DNA of 64,000 bases from Rhizobium deserti (GTDB lineage Bacteria > Pseudomonadota > Alphaproteobacteria > Rhizobiales > Rhizobiaceae), in contig NZ_SMTL01000002.1 of NCBI RefSeq assembly GCF_004358025.1, positions 806,001 to 870,000 of the forward strand, given 5' to 3'. Of this stretch, positions 18,286 to 27,147 are shown one piece after another (the stretch's first letter is position 1; each line of letters opens with the position of its first letter). Below the pieces are notes generated by a model. It saw nothing but the letters and a program-made list of their open reading frames with translations, searched no databases and was not told the origin of the DNA. A program made the translations under genes and the position numbers.

Positions 18286-19017
18286 CTAGACCTGCCGCAA
18301 GCCGCCGTCGACGCATAGTTCGGCGCCGGCGATGTAGCTCGCGTCGTCGCTCAACAAGAACAAGGCGGCCGCAGCGACTTCTGAAGGCCGCGCCATACGA
18401 CCCATCGGAATGGGAGCAACAATGGCTGCGCGCGTGTCTTCCGCGACGGCAGCCATCATGTCCGTATCGGTGGGGCCGGGTGCAACGACATTGACACGAA
18501 TACCCTTGGGTGCGAGTTCCGCGGTCCAGGTTCTGGCATAGGATCGAACGGCCGCTTTGGTTGCACAGTAGGTTCCGTAACCGGCGTAGCCCGCATTTCC
18601 GGCTATGGACCCCACGAGAACAACCGAGCCGCCTTCTCCCATTGCGGGAAGAGCGGCCTGGAAACCGAACACCATGCCTCGCACGTTGACGTCGAAGTGG
18701 CGGTCGAAGTGCTCCGGCGTCATCTCGGCGATCTGAGACGGCTCGGAAAGACCTGCGTTCAAAACAAGCGAGTCGATACGACCGTAAGCTGTGCGAACTT
18801 TGTCGACGGCCATGACCATGTCTTCCGGAGAGCCTGCGTCAGCGGCAATACCGACGGCACCATTGCCGATTTTCTCGGCCACGATTTCAGCATCTTCACC
18901 TCTACGACTGGTGACGAAGACATGTGCGCCTTCGGCGGAAAGTCGTTCCGCAATCGCCAGGCCGATACCTTTCGCGCCGCCGACGATCAGAGCCACCTTG
19001 TTATTCATTCGAGCCAT
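18286..19017 (-). CDS. SDR family oxidoreductase
   Basis: A 243-residue classical short-chain dehydrogenase/reductase. The cofactor motif is GGAKGIG (residues 13-19), NAGLS stands for the NNAG motif, and the catalytic residues are Ser137, Tyr150 and Lys154 (YGTYCATKAA). The Arg pair after strand 2 (VTSRRG) suggests NADP(H) preference. The substrate is unknown. I chose the ATG at 19017, six bases after AAAGGA. It is divergent from the HxlR regulator at 19099 with an 81-base spacer containing a palindrome, so it is probably repressed by that regulator, a common arrangement for this pair. Confidence 0.85.
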   Translation of the reverse strand: MARMNNKVALIVGGAKGIGLAIAERLSAEGAHVFVTSRRGEDAEIVAEKIGNGAVGIAADAGSPEDMVMAVDKVRTAYGRIDSLVLNAGLSEPSQIAEMTPEHFDRHFDVNVRGMVFGFQAALPAMGEGGSVVLVGSIAGNAGYAGYGTYCATKAAVRSYARTWTAELAPKGIRVNVVAPGPTDTDMMAAVAEDTRAAIVAPIPMGRMARPSEVAAAALFLLSDDASYIAGAELCVDGGLRQV

Positions 19018-19048
19018 CGTAAATCCTTTCACTGAATGGTCTCACCAT

Positions 19049-19072
19049 GATATACCGTGGATATCTGATATC
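19049..19072. promoter_or_regulatory. Candidate HxlR operator (GATATC palindrome)
   Basis: GATATC-T-GATATC at 19060-19072 is a perfect inverted repeat with one central base. A further GATAT at 19049 forms a second overlapping inverted repeat with ATATC at 19061-19065. The site lies midway in the spacer between the divergent SDR and HxlR genes. Confidence 0.5.
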
Positions 19073-19098
19073 AATTACGCACCTGGAATAGACTAGAT

Positions 19099-19488
19099 AT
19101 GAACGAGTATACCGACCTGGAAGCCCTCTCTCATCGCGCCCTTTGCGACATGGCGCAGGTTCGCCCGGTGCTCGACAAGATCGCCGATAAATGGACGATC
19201 CTGATATTGACGGTGATTTGTCCAAAACCCGCACGCTTCAACGAGATCAAGCGGCGTCTTGATGGGATCACGCACAAGGCTCTCGCCGACGCCTTGAAGA
19301 GGCTTGAGCGAAACGGTCTTGTCACGAGAACCGTGCTCCCGACTCAGCCGGTCGGGGTAGAATATGCAATCACACCCCTTGGCCATTCGCTGCGGCAGCC
19401 GTTTGAAGCATTGTGCTTATGGGCAGCAGCCAACGGCGACAAGGTCGATGCCGCTACGCTGCGCTATGACAAAACGTTAAATCGTTGA
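19099..19488 (+). CDS. HxlR family winged-helix regulator
   Basis: 129 residues. The HxlR signature is clear: an early Cys (ALCDMAQVRPVL, in place of the usual CPV), then IADKWTILILTVI, ARFNEIKRRLDGITHKALADALKRLERNGL and the wing VEYAITPLG. It binds DNA as a dimer and usually regulates an adjacent divergent oxidoreductase, here the SDR at 18286. The single N-terminal Cys in RALCDM could act in redox or quinone sensing as in some relatives, but this is inference. Confidence 0.88.
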   Translation: MNEYTDLEALSHRALCDMAQVRPVLDKIADKWTILILTVICPKPARFNEIKRRLDGITHKALADALKRLERNGLVTRTVLPTQPVGVEYAITPLGHSLRQPFEALCLWAAANGDKVDAATLRYDKTLNR

Positions 19489-19779
19489 CGGTGTCGCTGT
19501 ATCCGGTCCTGGGTGGCAGCTGACCTGACCATGTGCACCTACTAGCTGTTTTTGTGGCCTCGACGTCCGAACATGGCCCGCTTCATGCCTCAGCTGCCCC
19601 AGCCGAGCCTGTCTTTCCCGTTTGAAAGCGCGTTGAAGAGACGGGAGAACCGTCATTACGAGGCCTTGCCGTAGCCCGCTCTTCACGAGAGATTCCGGTA
19701 TCCCGCAAATGATGGCGTGAAACAACTCTTGTTCACCCGCCGCTTGGACCTATCTCCAGCCGAGACAATGGAGAATAGC

Positions 19780-19968
19780 ATGACGCCGGACGACAGGATC
19801 AAACGCCACGAGGAAACCATTGCGCGCCTCAAGGAGGATGTGGATTGGCTTCGCGACACCGGCTTCTGGACCGATGTGGCGCCGAATGCGAATCTGATTG
19901 AGGAGATCGAGCGCGTCATCGCCATCTATATCAGCCTGATCCGCGAACTCTCCATTCCGCCAGGCTGA
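19780..19968 (+). CDS. Hypothetical small protein
   Basis: 62 residues from the ATG at 19780, which has GGAG six bases upstream. The protein is charged and helical (DDRIKRHEETIARLKEDVDW), followed by a more hydrophobic C-terminal helix (LIEEIERVIAIYISLIRELS). It may form a coiled coil. No family is recognised. The 290 bases before it hold nothing convincing. Confidence 0.45.
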   Translation: MTPDDRIKRHEETIARLKEDVDWLRDTGFWTDVAPNANLIEEIERVIAIYISLIRELSIPPG

Positions 19969-20131
19969 TCAGCTTCACTGATCGCTGAACACCTCTTCAC
20001 CGCCCATCTCCAGGCAAGCTTGTCCCGGTATCACCCTACCGTCGCCACATGAAAGAGAAGGCGGCATTGGCTGGTTTCACGTACGCTGGGGCGGACCGGT
20101 CCGATATGAGAAGCAGTGGGCGGGGAAAGAC

Positions 20132-20332
20132 ATGGGCGGTACCAGGCAGGGCGTCCTGCATGCGACGATCGGCAAGTCCGGCGAGATGTGGCGGGTCGCG
20201 ATCAGCCATTCCGGTGAAGGACTGGCAACGGAACGGCTGTTCGACAAGCAGATCGATGCAGTCGTCTATTTCCTGAAGATTTCTTCGCACGGCCATCCAC
20301 AGGACGCGCCGGCGCTTAACGCTGTATTTTAA
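20132..20332 (+). CDS. Hypothetical small protein
   Basis: 66 residues with GGGGA five bases before the ATG. The sequence reads MGGTRQGVLHATIGKSGEMW, then a beta-rich stretch and FDKQIDAVVYFLKISS. The alternating pattern could be a small beta-sheet domain of the DUF2188 type, but I cannot confirm this. It could also be a chance frame; the preceding 80 bases have an open frame in another register. Confidence 0.35.
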   Translation: MGGTRQGVLHATIGKSGEMWRVAISHSGEGLATERLFDKQIDAVVYFLKISSHGHPQDAPALNAVF

Positions 20333-20395
20333 GGTTACCCGCTCTTTTTTCTAGACTCGCAGGCCACATTGATGGCGTGATGGCTTAGTTTACAT

Positions 20396-20407
20396 TGCGT
20401 TAACGCA
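20396..20407. promoter_or_regulatory. Perfect 12-bp palindrome upstream of the ExoX-like gene
   Basis: TGCGTTAACGCA is a perfect palindrome ending 22 bases before the start of the small membrane protein at 20430. It is placed where an operator overlapping the promoter would be. Confidence 0.4.
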
Positions 20408-20429
20408 TCTCATCCGGCGGCGAGACGAC

Positions 20430-20639
20430 ATGCAAAAGCTTTGCAGTCAATTGCGGGTACCCTGTGCTTTCCTGCGCATGATCGTTATTGCGATCATGGT
20501 CGGCGTGGTGGCACATTACTACGCCTATGGTATCGGCGCCTGTCTTGGCCTGGCTCTCTTGTCGCTGCTTGTTATGCAGGTGGTCTACTTTCTTTTCATA
20601 CTGCTTGCCGTGTGGCAGGAAAAGCGCAGCCGTCAATAG
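20430..20639 (+). CDS. Small membrane protein, ExoX-like exopolysaccharide production repressor
   Basis: 69 residues with two membrane helices (FLRMIVIAIMVGVVAHYYA and LGLALLSLLVMQVVYFLFIL) and a basic tail (VWQEKRSRQ). Size, two-helix layout and the segment VMQVVYFLFILLAVWQEK resemble the small rhizobial ExoX/Psi-type repressors of exopolysaccharide synthesis, which act post-translationally at the membrane on the first glycosyltransferase. The similarity is weak enough that the call stays tentative. A perfect palindrome precedes the gene. MucR, another exopolysaccharide regulator, is 14 kb away. Confidence 0.5.
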   Translation: MQKLCSQLRVPCAFLRMIVIAIMVGVVAHYYAYGIGACLGLALLSLLVMQVVYFLFILLAVWQEKRSRQ

Positions 20640-20686
20640 AATTTCTCGTAGGCTGAACGATTATGTTGCGCCGGTGACTGGTCACA

Positions 20687-21571
20687 TCAAGCCGGCAATT
20701 CCACCGCAAAGGCGAAGCGGCTCTTTTCCCAGTGCTGCAGGATGAGGCTAAAGGGTCGCTCCGAAAGCTCGCCGGAACTGCCGAGCGCGGCCGCCGTTCC
20801 GTGCCAAGGCTCGACGCAAAGGAAGGGCGCATCCGGCACCGTGCCGGGCTTGGTCCAGAGCGCCAGATTGGGCAGGTTTTCAAAGGAGAAGTTCAAGGCC
20901 GGGCCGTCCTGCGCCGCATAGGCAAGCCCGTCGCCGGCGCCCTGCAGGAAGATCATCGCATCCGCCTCGAACAGGGAATGATCGAGCGTCAGCGTGCCGG
21001 CCTTGAAGGGCGAAGGCAGCGCTTTCGGTCCGAGAAGCCCCTCTTCCAGCCGTGCGAGCGCCGGCTCGGCGCCGTTATGCAGCGTCACCGTGTGCGGCTG
21101 GCCATCGGCGCCGGGCAGCGGCCAAACGAAGGCCGGATGAAATCCGAAGCCGAAGGGCATGGGCTTGCCGTCACGATTTTCCACCTCTGCCGCAACCGTC
21201 AGCCGGGCGCCTTCCAGCGCATATTCCACCGAAAGCAGGAATTCGAACGGATAAACAGCCCGTGTTGCGTCAGATGCCGTCAATTCGTAACGGCAGGTGC
21301 TGGGCGTCGATTGCGCCAGGACAAATTCGCTGCGCCGGGCAAAGCCGTGCTGCGCCATCTCATAGGGCGTGCCATCGATGCGGATGCGGTTGTCGGGCGC
21401 CTTGCCGACCATCGGGAAGAGCACCGGCGCGCGGCCGGCCCAGAAAGCCGGATCGCCGTGCCATAGCCAGGATCGGCCGTCCGCCGTGACCAGCGTCTGC
21501 ATCTCCGCGCCGAGCGAGGAAAGCTCCACGGTCACATATTCGTTGGCAATGCGGGTGATCTGGTTCGGCAT
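20687..21571 (-). CDS. Aldose 1-epimerase family protein (LacX-like mutarotase)
   Basis: 294 residues in the galactose mutarotase fold. Visible motifs are LWHGDPAFWAGRAPVLFPMVG (split here as LWHGDPAFWAG and APVLFPMVG), GFGFHPAFVWPL with the catalytic-region His, and FLCVEPWHGTA with a conserved Glu near the end. This is the pattern of the LacX/YihR-like group rather than GalM. It would interconvert sugar anomers in the cytosol; the exact sugar is unknown. The ATG at 21571 has AAGGAG six bases before it. Confidence 0.85.
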   Translation of the reverse strand: MPNQITRIANEYVTVELSSLGAEMQTLVTADGRSWLWHGDPAFWAGRAPVLFPMVGKAPDNRIRIDGTPYEMAQHGFARRSEFVLAQSTPSTCRYELTASDATRAVYPFEFLLSVEYALEGARLTVAAEVENRDGKPMPFGFGFHPAFVWPLPGADGQPHTVTLHNGAEPALARLEEGLLGPKALPSPFKAGTLTLDHSLFEADAMIFLQGAGDGLAYAAQDGPALNFSFENLPNLALWTKPGTVPDAPFLCVEPWHGTAAALGSSGELSERPFSLILQHWEKSRFAFAVELPA

Positions 21572-21648
21572 GCGCGGCTCCTTTGCAGCGGAAAGCTTCC
21601 TTCTAGCTTGGTGCAGAAGAACTGCCATTCAATGACCCGGATCGATTT

Positions 21649-22800
21649 TTACCGCCGCGAGTCTCCCTCGGCGATATCTTCCAGATAGCTTTCGGTGAAA
21701 TCGGTCTGGATCTCCATCCACAGCGGCGCATGGTCGGACATCTGCCAGGTGCGCCATTTCTCGTAACGGGCCTCGGGCGTCGTCGCCTTGTATTTCTTGT
21801 TCTTTTCGGGATCCTCGGCGGGCACATATTCTCCATAAAGCTGCATGTCCTCGGCATTGCTGCGGAAGACATCCGCGAACATGTCGACGATGCCGCCGCC
21901 GAGCACCTTGAAGCGCTTGTCCTTTACGCGCACGGCAATCTGATCGTAGAAATGATCCCGGTTCGGCAGATGCGTGCCGTCGATTTCCGGCGGCACCTTG
22001 AAACCTTCGCTGGTCAGGGCCTGCATGGTCTTGTGCTCCGGCGAAACGACGTTAAAATCGCCGAGCAGGATGTAGTTCTCCACCTGGCCGGCGCGGTCGC
22101 GCTCCTGCTTGCTTTCCTCGTCCTGACGGTCGGCAAAGAATTTCATCAGCCGCTTGATCTCGGAAATACGCCGTTCCAGTTTTTCACCGGAATCCTCGCC
22201 GAAATAGATATGCACGGTGCAGAGGCTGAAGCGGAACCAGCCCGATTGAAAGGCCACGAGAAAGGGCGTGCGGGCAAACTGCTGCTTCATCTCGTCAGAT
22301 TTCGGCTCGATATCCGGCTGATCCTTGGCGGCCTTGGCCTTCTTGCGCGACACGACCAGCTGGCCATCCGGCAGCACCACCTCGCCGGCGATCTTGCGGA
22401 ACCAGACCTTTTCGGTGTTGTAGACAAAGGCCATGCGCTCGCTATTGCCACCCAGACCGGCCGTCGTGTCGGTGGCGATATAATCCCATTCGCGCCCGAG
22501 GATCTTCATGACCTTTTCCAGCGCGGACAGATCGCGGTTGACCTCCTGCACGGCCACGAGGTCGAAGCAGGACATCATTTCGGCGATGTAATAGAAGGTT
22601 TCCGGCAGGCGCGGGCCGAAGCCGAATTTGTTGGAATCGAAGTCGCGGATATTCCAGGTGGCGAGAAGCAGCGACCGGTCGCTCTTGCGCGCCCGGATCG
22701 GCTCGAGTGTCTTGCGGATGGCGAGAAGACGCTTGGCGCAACGTTGCGCAGCACCTTCTTCGTCCCGCAGCGCATAACGCATGCCTGCATAGTTCACCAT
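21649..22800 (-). CDS. Endonuclease/exonuclease/phosphatase family protein
   Basis: 383 residues. The EEP fold motifs are seen in order: LLATWNIRDFD (metal-binding Asn), FDLVAVQEVN (metal-binding Glu), FSLCTVHIYFG (catalytic His), YILLGDFNVVSP (Asp and Asn) and MSDHAPLWMEI (C-terminal Asp-His pair). All residues needed for a Mg-dependent phosphodiesterase are present. There is no signal peptide. It could be a nuclease or a phosphatase of lipid or sugar phosphates. A charged Lys/Asp-rich insertion (VVSRKKAKAAKDQPDIEPKS) lies between the Glu and His motifs. Confidence 0.82.
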   Translation of the reverse strand: MVNYAGMRYALRDEEGAAQRCAKRLLAIRKTLEPIRARKSDRSLLLATWNIRDFDSNKFGFGPRLPETFYYIAEMMSCFDLVAVQEVNRDLSALEKVMKILGREWDYIATDTTAGLGGNSERMAFVYNTEKVWFRKIAGEVVLPDGQLVVSRKKAKAAKDQPDIEPKSDEMKQQFARTPFLVAFQSGWFRFSLCTVHIYFGEDSGEKLERRISEIKRLMKFFADRQDEESKQERDRAGQVENYILLGDFNVVSPEHKTMQALTSEGFKVPPEIDGTHLPNRDHFYDQIAVRVKDKRFKVLGGGIVDMFADVFRSNAEDMQLYGEYVPAEDPEKNKKYKATTPEARYEKWRTWQMSDHAPLWMEIQTDFTESYLEDIAEGDSRR

Positions 22801-22916
22801 ATGCCCCTCCCCTGGCTCCCGGTGGACAGCGGCCCGCCCATCAAGGCGCGGCCTCGACTAATGCATTTTAGGCGCGTTCAGCGACAGTTTTACGTAAGGG
22901 CCAGCCAGGTCCGCGC

Positions 22917-23447
22917 TCAAGGGGACAGTTTCAGTTCCATGCAGGTGAGGTCGAGCCAGCGGCCGAACTTGATGCCGACTTCGGAGAATTTTCCGGCAAT
23001 CCGGAAACCAAGCTTTTCGTGAAGGCGGATCGAAGCGGCATTTTCCGCTTCGATCGCCGCGATCATCACATGCACGCCATTGGAGGCGGCCCGGGTGATC
23101 AACTCCTGCATCAGGATGCGGCCGATGCCGCCGCCCCGGAAGTCGCGATGCACATAAACCGAATGCTCCACCGTGTGGCGAAACCCTTCGAAGGCGCGCC
23201 AGTCGCCATAGGAAGCATAGCCGGCAAGGCCGCCGTCTACCGTGGCGACGATGACCGGGAAACCGCGGGCCATGCGGGCGGCAAACCATTCCTTGCGGTT
23301 GGCAAGGTCGACCAATGTCTCGTTCCAGATGGCCGTGGTATTGGCAACAGCGTCGTTATAGATGTCCATGATGCCGACGAGATCGGCTTCGGCCGCGTCG
23401 CGGATTTCGGGTCGACCTGCCATCGTTTTGTCTACTATCGTGTTCAT
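22917..23447 (-). CDS. GNAT N-acetyltransferase (phosphinothricin acetyltransferase-like)
   Basis: 176 residues. The sequence follows the Pat/MnaT type: IRDAAEADLVGIMDIYNDAV, TAIWNETLVDLANRKEWF, SYGDWRAFEGFRHTVEHSVYV, then the acetyl-CoA loop RDFRGGGIGRILM and GFRIAGKFSEVGIKFGRW. Relatives acetylate phosphinothricin, methionine sulfone or related amino acids. Which substrate applies here cannot be told. The start at 23447 is the first ATG; an ATG at 23423 is also possible. Confidence 0.85.
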   Translation of the reverse strand: MNTIVDKTMAGRPEIRDAAEADLVGIMDIYNDAVANTTAIWNETLVDLANRKEWFAARMARGFPVIVATVDGGLAGYASYGDWRAFEGFRHTVEHSVYVHRDFRGGGIGRILMQELITRAASNGVHVMIAAIEAENAASIRLHEKLGFRIAGKFSEVGIKFGRWLDLTCMELKLSP

Positions 23448-23540
23448 CCGTCCACTTTAGCAGACGATCCTTGTGACCGGAAGGTGCTTTTCGGCTGCAC
23501 CGAAGGCGCTCAGATGCTCCGCGAAGCGAAAGCTGAAGCG

Positions 23541-24209
23541 CTAAAGGCCGCTGCCCGACAGGCTGAAGCAGGTGAGAACGGCGCTGTAATGCACAGCGGC
23601 AGCGGCAACCACAAAGCCATGCCAGATGGCGTTTTGATAGCGCAGCCTTTCCCAAACGTGGAAGATAACGCCGAGCGAATAGATCATTCCGCCGATGACG
23701 ATGAGCCAGACGGTGACCGGCGGAAGATATGACGACACCGGCTCCATGACCATGACGCCGCTCCAGCCCATGCCCAGGTAAAGCAGGATCGCGAGCTTAT
23801 CGTAGCGGCCGGGAAACACGCATTTCAGCAAGATCCCGACTATCGCCGTTGCCCAGATGGCCAGAAGCATGACGAAGATCAGCATATCTTCGGCGCCGCG
23901 CTGCAGGAAGGGCGTATAAGTGGCGGCAATCAGCACGAAAATCGCCGAGTGATCGAAGCGTCGCAGCAGCCATTTGGTGCGCGAATAGGGCCAGATATTA
24001 TAGGTGAAGGAGATCGACAGGCAGAGGACGAGGCCGAGGCCATAGATCCAGGCGGCGGCGATTTCGCCGTAGCTCGCCCACGTGGTGGCATAGAAGATCA
24101 GTGCCGTCGCGCCGATCAGAGCAAAGACCATGCCGATGCCGTTGATGATGCCATCCACGACAATCTCGCGGAGATCATACCGCCGCCCGAAATGGAATAA
24201 ATCGCTCAT
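23541..24209 (-). CDS. Hemolysin III family membrane protein
   Basis: 222 residues with seven predicted helices, the PAQR/HlyIII layout. Family motifs include DGIINGIGMVFALIGA at the start, the RFDHSAIFVLIAATYTPF segment with conserved Asp-His, and WHGFVVAAAAVHYSAVL near the end with conserved His residues. Members may be metal-dependent hydrolases of membrane lipids; the hemolysin name comes from a Bacillus protein and does not imply toxicity. The ATG at 24209 follows GAGGAGACAT. Confidence 0.88.
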   Translation of the reverse strand: MSDLFHFGRRYDLREIVVDGIINGIGMVFALIGATALIFYATTWASYGEIAAAWIYGLGLVLCLSISFTYNIWPYSRTKWLLRRFDHSAIFVLIAATYTPFLQRGAEDMLIFVMLLAIWATAIVGILLKCVFPGRYDKLAILLYLGMGWSGVMVMEPVSSYLPPVTVWLIVIGGMIYSLGVIFHVWERLRYQNAIWHGFVVAAAAVHYSAVLTCFSLSGSGL

Positions 24210-24473
24210 ATGTCTCCTCGCTTTGGCTGAAGAATGGTTGCACCGCCGCATGAAGGCAAGAGGCGCCAGGTCAATTTCCGTTTCAGCACGTCATCTTGGC
24301 CGGGACACCCTCGGCAAGCCCGCTATTGCGGCCGCCCGGCGCGCTGTTAAGGAAGAGATTGTCAACACCATGACGACGATCTATCGCCGCCCTCGCGGCT
24401 TTCATGAACAGTGACAAGACGACATAGTGAGGATGATAAGGGCCCTTGGCCCGTTTCCGTGAGGATCCTCAAA

Positions 24474-25337
24474 ATGCATGCCGATGCTCAACCCTTCGCA
24501 CTGTCCCGTCCGGCGCATGTCGGCCATGCTCATCTCCTCGTCAGCGACCTGCGGCTCGTGTCCGACTTCTACCAGAAGATCGTCGGCCTTTCGGTGATCG
24601 AGAGGACGCCGAGCGGCGAGGTTCTCGGCGTAGAAGGCAAATCGCTCCTGACGCTGACGACCGGCAATGCCGTTGCCCAGGCGCCGCGCAATGCCGCCGG
24701 GCTCTTCCACACAGCCTTTCTGGTGCCGGGCCGGGCAGAGCTCGCGCAATGGCTGGTGCATGCAGCGAAAAACAACATCAGCCTCGACGGCGCCTCCGAC
24801 CATCTCGTCAGCGAGGCGCTTTATCTTTCCGATCCGGAAGGCAACGGCATCGAGATCTATCGCGACCGCAGCCCGCAGGAATGGAACTACAAAAGCGACG
24901 GGACAGTCGCCATGGCGACCGAACGGCTGGACCTTAGGCAGCTCCATGACAGCGCGCCCGACAGGACATGGGCCGGCATGGCACAAGGCACGGCGATCGG
25001 CCATATCCACCTGCAGGTGGGCGACCTGCCGGAGGCGGACGCATTTTACCGCGACGTGCTGGGCCTGAAGATCATGGCGCGCTATCCCGGCGCCAGCTTC
25101 TTTGCCACCGGCAATTACCATCATCATATCGCCGCCAACATCTGGAACAGCCGCGGAGCCCGCAAGCGGGAAGGCAATATGAGCGGGCTTTCCGACTATA
25201 CCGTTCGTTTCAACGATCCGGCCGCCCTTCAATCGGCGCTGGCGGCACTTCAGGCCCAGGAAATCGAGGCCAGGAAGACGGCCGAAGGCTGGTCGCTGAC
25301 CGATCCGTGGGGTATAGGAATAACGCTTGCGGCTTAA
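24474..25337 (+). CDS. VOC family protein (catechol 2,3-dioxygenase-like)
   Basis: 287 residues with two glyoxalase/VOC domains. Domain one begins VGHAHLLVSDLRLVSDFYQK (His about 17), with later EGNGIEIYRD carrying a Glu ligand. Domain two begins IGHIHLQVGDLPEADAFYRD, with YHHHIAANIW. The arrangement resembles CatE/YfiE-type extradiol dioxygenase-like proteins, which use Fe or Mn. The real substrate is unknown. The ATG at 24474 is preceded by GAGGATCC. The next gene, an AI-2E family permease, starts 90 bases downstream and may share the transcript. Confidence 0.82.
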   Translation: MHADAQPFALSRPAHVGHAHLLVSDLRLVSDFYQKIVGLSVIERTPSGEVLGVEGKSLLTLTTGNAVAQAPRNAAGLFHTAFLVPGRAELAQWLVHAAKNNISLDGASDHLVSEALYLSDPEGNGIEIYRDRSPQEWNYKSDGTVAMATERLDLRQLHDSAPDRTWAGMAQGTAIGHIHLQVGDLPEADAFYRDVLGLKIMARYPGASFFATGNYHHHIAANIWNSRGARKREGNMSGLSDYTVRFNDPAALQSALAALQAQEIEARKTAEGWSLTDPWGIGITLAA

Positions 25338-25426
25338 GGTCTTACGCCGTCTTTCGCCCGCCCTGCAGGCGCCGGAACCGAAGTCCCCGAGCCGCGTTCT
25401 ATGGGCTGCAAGGGGATCCACAAGTC

Positions 25427-26584
25427 ATGGCCATGTCAATCGCCCGCGGCGGCAAGCCGAAGAAGAACGTTATGGACATCCCCCCGCGCCGGGAGGCGAC
25501 CACCTCCTATCTGGAGGATGACATGGAATCCGAGCCGCTGGTGCTCGGTCGCGAGGCGCTGGAAGTCGCCAGTGCCTGGGCGGTGATCGGCATTTTCGGC
25601 ATCGTCTTCTTCGCCATCGTCCATTACATGTCGTTGATCCTGATCCCGGTGACGCTCGCCATCGTCGTCGGACTGATCCTCGGACTGGTGGCGGACCGGC
25701 TGGGCCGCGCCGGCGTTCCGCGCTTCGGCATTGCGCTGATGCTGTCGACGCTGGTCTTTGCGGCGCTCTTCCTGATCATCAATTCGCTCGCCGAACCGGT
25801 GGCAACCTTGCTGCAGGAAGGCCCGAATTTTGCGGAGCGGACGATCAACCGGTTCATGCCGATCCTCGAACAGCAGCATTGGCTCAACATCTCGCCGGCC
25901 ACGTTCGAGACCGGCCCGATGTCGATGCAATCGCTGATCGAGAATTCCGGCAATATATTGGGTGTGCTGACCTCCAACCTGACGCCGGCCATCGTCCAGG
26001 GGCTGATCTTTTTTGCGGCGCTGCTGCTGTTCCTTTACGGCCGCCTGAGGCTGCGCCGGACCATTATCATGGCCTTTCCCAAGCGCCGCCAGCGGCTGAT
26101 GACCATCCGGGTGCTGAACTCGATCGACCAGGTGCTCGGCTATTACTTTGCGACCGCCAGCCTCTGCTATCTTGGGCTTGGCGTGGTGATGACGCTGATC
26201 GCCTATTTCGGCGGACTGAGCATGCCGGTACTTTGGGGTCTGTTCGCATTCCTGTCGAGCTTCATCCCCTTTCTCGGCATCACCGTGATGACCCTCTCGG
26301 TGGCGATTGCCGGCATCCTCACCCATGACGGGCTGGTCTTCGCTCTGCTTCCGGCGGTGATCTTCTTCACGGTGCACCTGATCATGGAGAACCTGCTGTT
26401 CCCGGCCATCATGGGACGCCAGTGGGAGATCAATCCCTTCGTTGTCTTTATTGCCATCCTGTTCTGGACGTGGCTGTGGGGGGCGGTCGGCGCCATGCTT
26501 GCCCTCCCCCTGTCGCTGATCATGATGACCGTGCTCGCCGAACTTTTCCCCGAACGAAAGACGGTGCCGCACCTGCCGGGCTGA
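25427..26584 (+). CDS. AI-2E family transporter
   Basis: 385 residues with about eight helices, of the PF01594 permease family. After a 40-residue charged N-terminus come helix pairs IGIFGIVFFAIVHYMSLILI and FGIALMLSTLVFAALFLIIN. A periplasmic or cytosolic loop of about 100 residues follows, then FASFIPFLG-type motif LSSFIPFLGITVM and LLFPAIMGRQWEINPFVVFI. Members are mostly of unknown substrate despite the name. Start at the ATG 25427, 11 bases after AAGGGG. Confidence 0.85.
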   Translation: MAMSIARGGKPKKNVMDIPPRREATTSYLEDDMESEPLVLGREALEVASAWAVIGIFGIVFFAIVHYMSLILIPVTLAIVVGLILGLVADRLGRAGVPRFGIALMLSTLVFAALFLIINSLAEPVATLLQEGPNFAERTINRFMPILEQQHWLNISPATFETGPMSMQSLIENSGNILGVLTSNLTPAIVQGLIFFAALLLFLYGRLRLRRTIIMAFPKRRQRLMTIRVLNSIDQVLGYYFATASLCYLGLGVVMTLIAYFGGLSMPVLWGLFAFLSSFIPFLGITVMTLSVAIAGILTHDGLVFALLPAVIFFTVHLIMENLLFPAIMGRQWEINPFVVFIAILFWTWLWGAVGAMLALPLSLIMMTVLAELFPERKTVPHLPG

Positions 26585-26607
26585 CCAAGCCACAGTCGAA
26601 CGGCGAA

Positions 26608-26640
26608 GGCCGCCCCGCAACTTCCGACTGCGGCGCGGCC
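26608..26640. terminator. Probable bidirectional terminator between convergent genes
   Basis: A 12-bp stem with one mismatch (GGCCGCCCCGCA/TGCGGCGCGGCC) lies between the convergent AI-2E-type and DUF930 genes, followed on the plus strand by CCTTTCC. The T run is poor. Confidence 0.4.
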
Positions 26641-26649
26641 CTTTCCGTA

Positions 26650-27036
26650 TCATTCATAAAGGTAGAGCTTTTCCCATTCTTCGCGCGGGATCTTTGACCC
26701 TATCTTGTAGTCGAAGGAGGTGATCTCCAGGCCTTGTTCGCCGGTTTCGCATTTGTATTTCAGGCGATACCAGTCACCGCCGCTGCGAAAGACGGCGCCC
26801 GGTGCGCGAATGGCATTTCCTTGTTCGACCGGACTTTCGAACGTGTAGGCAATCACCTTGTCCGGCTTGAAATCGGCATCCTTGCGGATGCGGTCCATCG
26901 CTTCCATGTCGCAACGCTGTTCCCGACGTTCATCGGGAGCAAGAGCATTGAGTTGCTTGATGGTTCGATCGTCCAGAGCGTGGGCCGGCAAGGCACAGAG
27001 CAGCGCGATTGCTGCAAGTGGCAGGCTTATCTTCAT
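26650..27036 (-). CDS. DUF930 domain-containing exported protein
   Basis: 128 residues with a Sec signal peptide (MKISLPLAAIALLCALPAHA, cleavage after AHA). The mature part starts LDDRTIKQLNALAPDERREQ and continues RCDMEAMDRIRKDADFKPDK, then an internal beta-rich region and DYKIGSKIPREEWEKLYLY. This is the DUF930 family, found almost only in Rhizobiales, of unknown function. Two Cys (RCDME and KYKCET) could form a disulfide in the periplasm. The start at 27036 gives the normal signal peptide. Confidence 0.85.
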   Translation of the reverse strand: MKISLPLAAIALLCALPAHALDDRTIKQLNALAPDERREQRCDMEAMDRIRKDADFKPDKVIAYTFESPVEQGNAIRAPGAVFRSGGDWYRLKYKCETGEQGLEITSFDYKIGSKIPREEWEKLYLYE

Positions 27037-27147
27037 GGCATTCCCATCCAAATTGGTTCGGACGGCGCGGAAACTAGAAGATGGACACGTGGTTGACCAC
27101 CTACCGGGACGCGAAATAGGGTGATGTGATCAAGCGGGGATCAGAGA

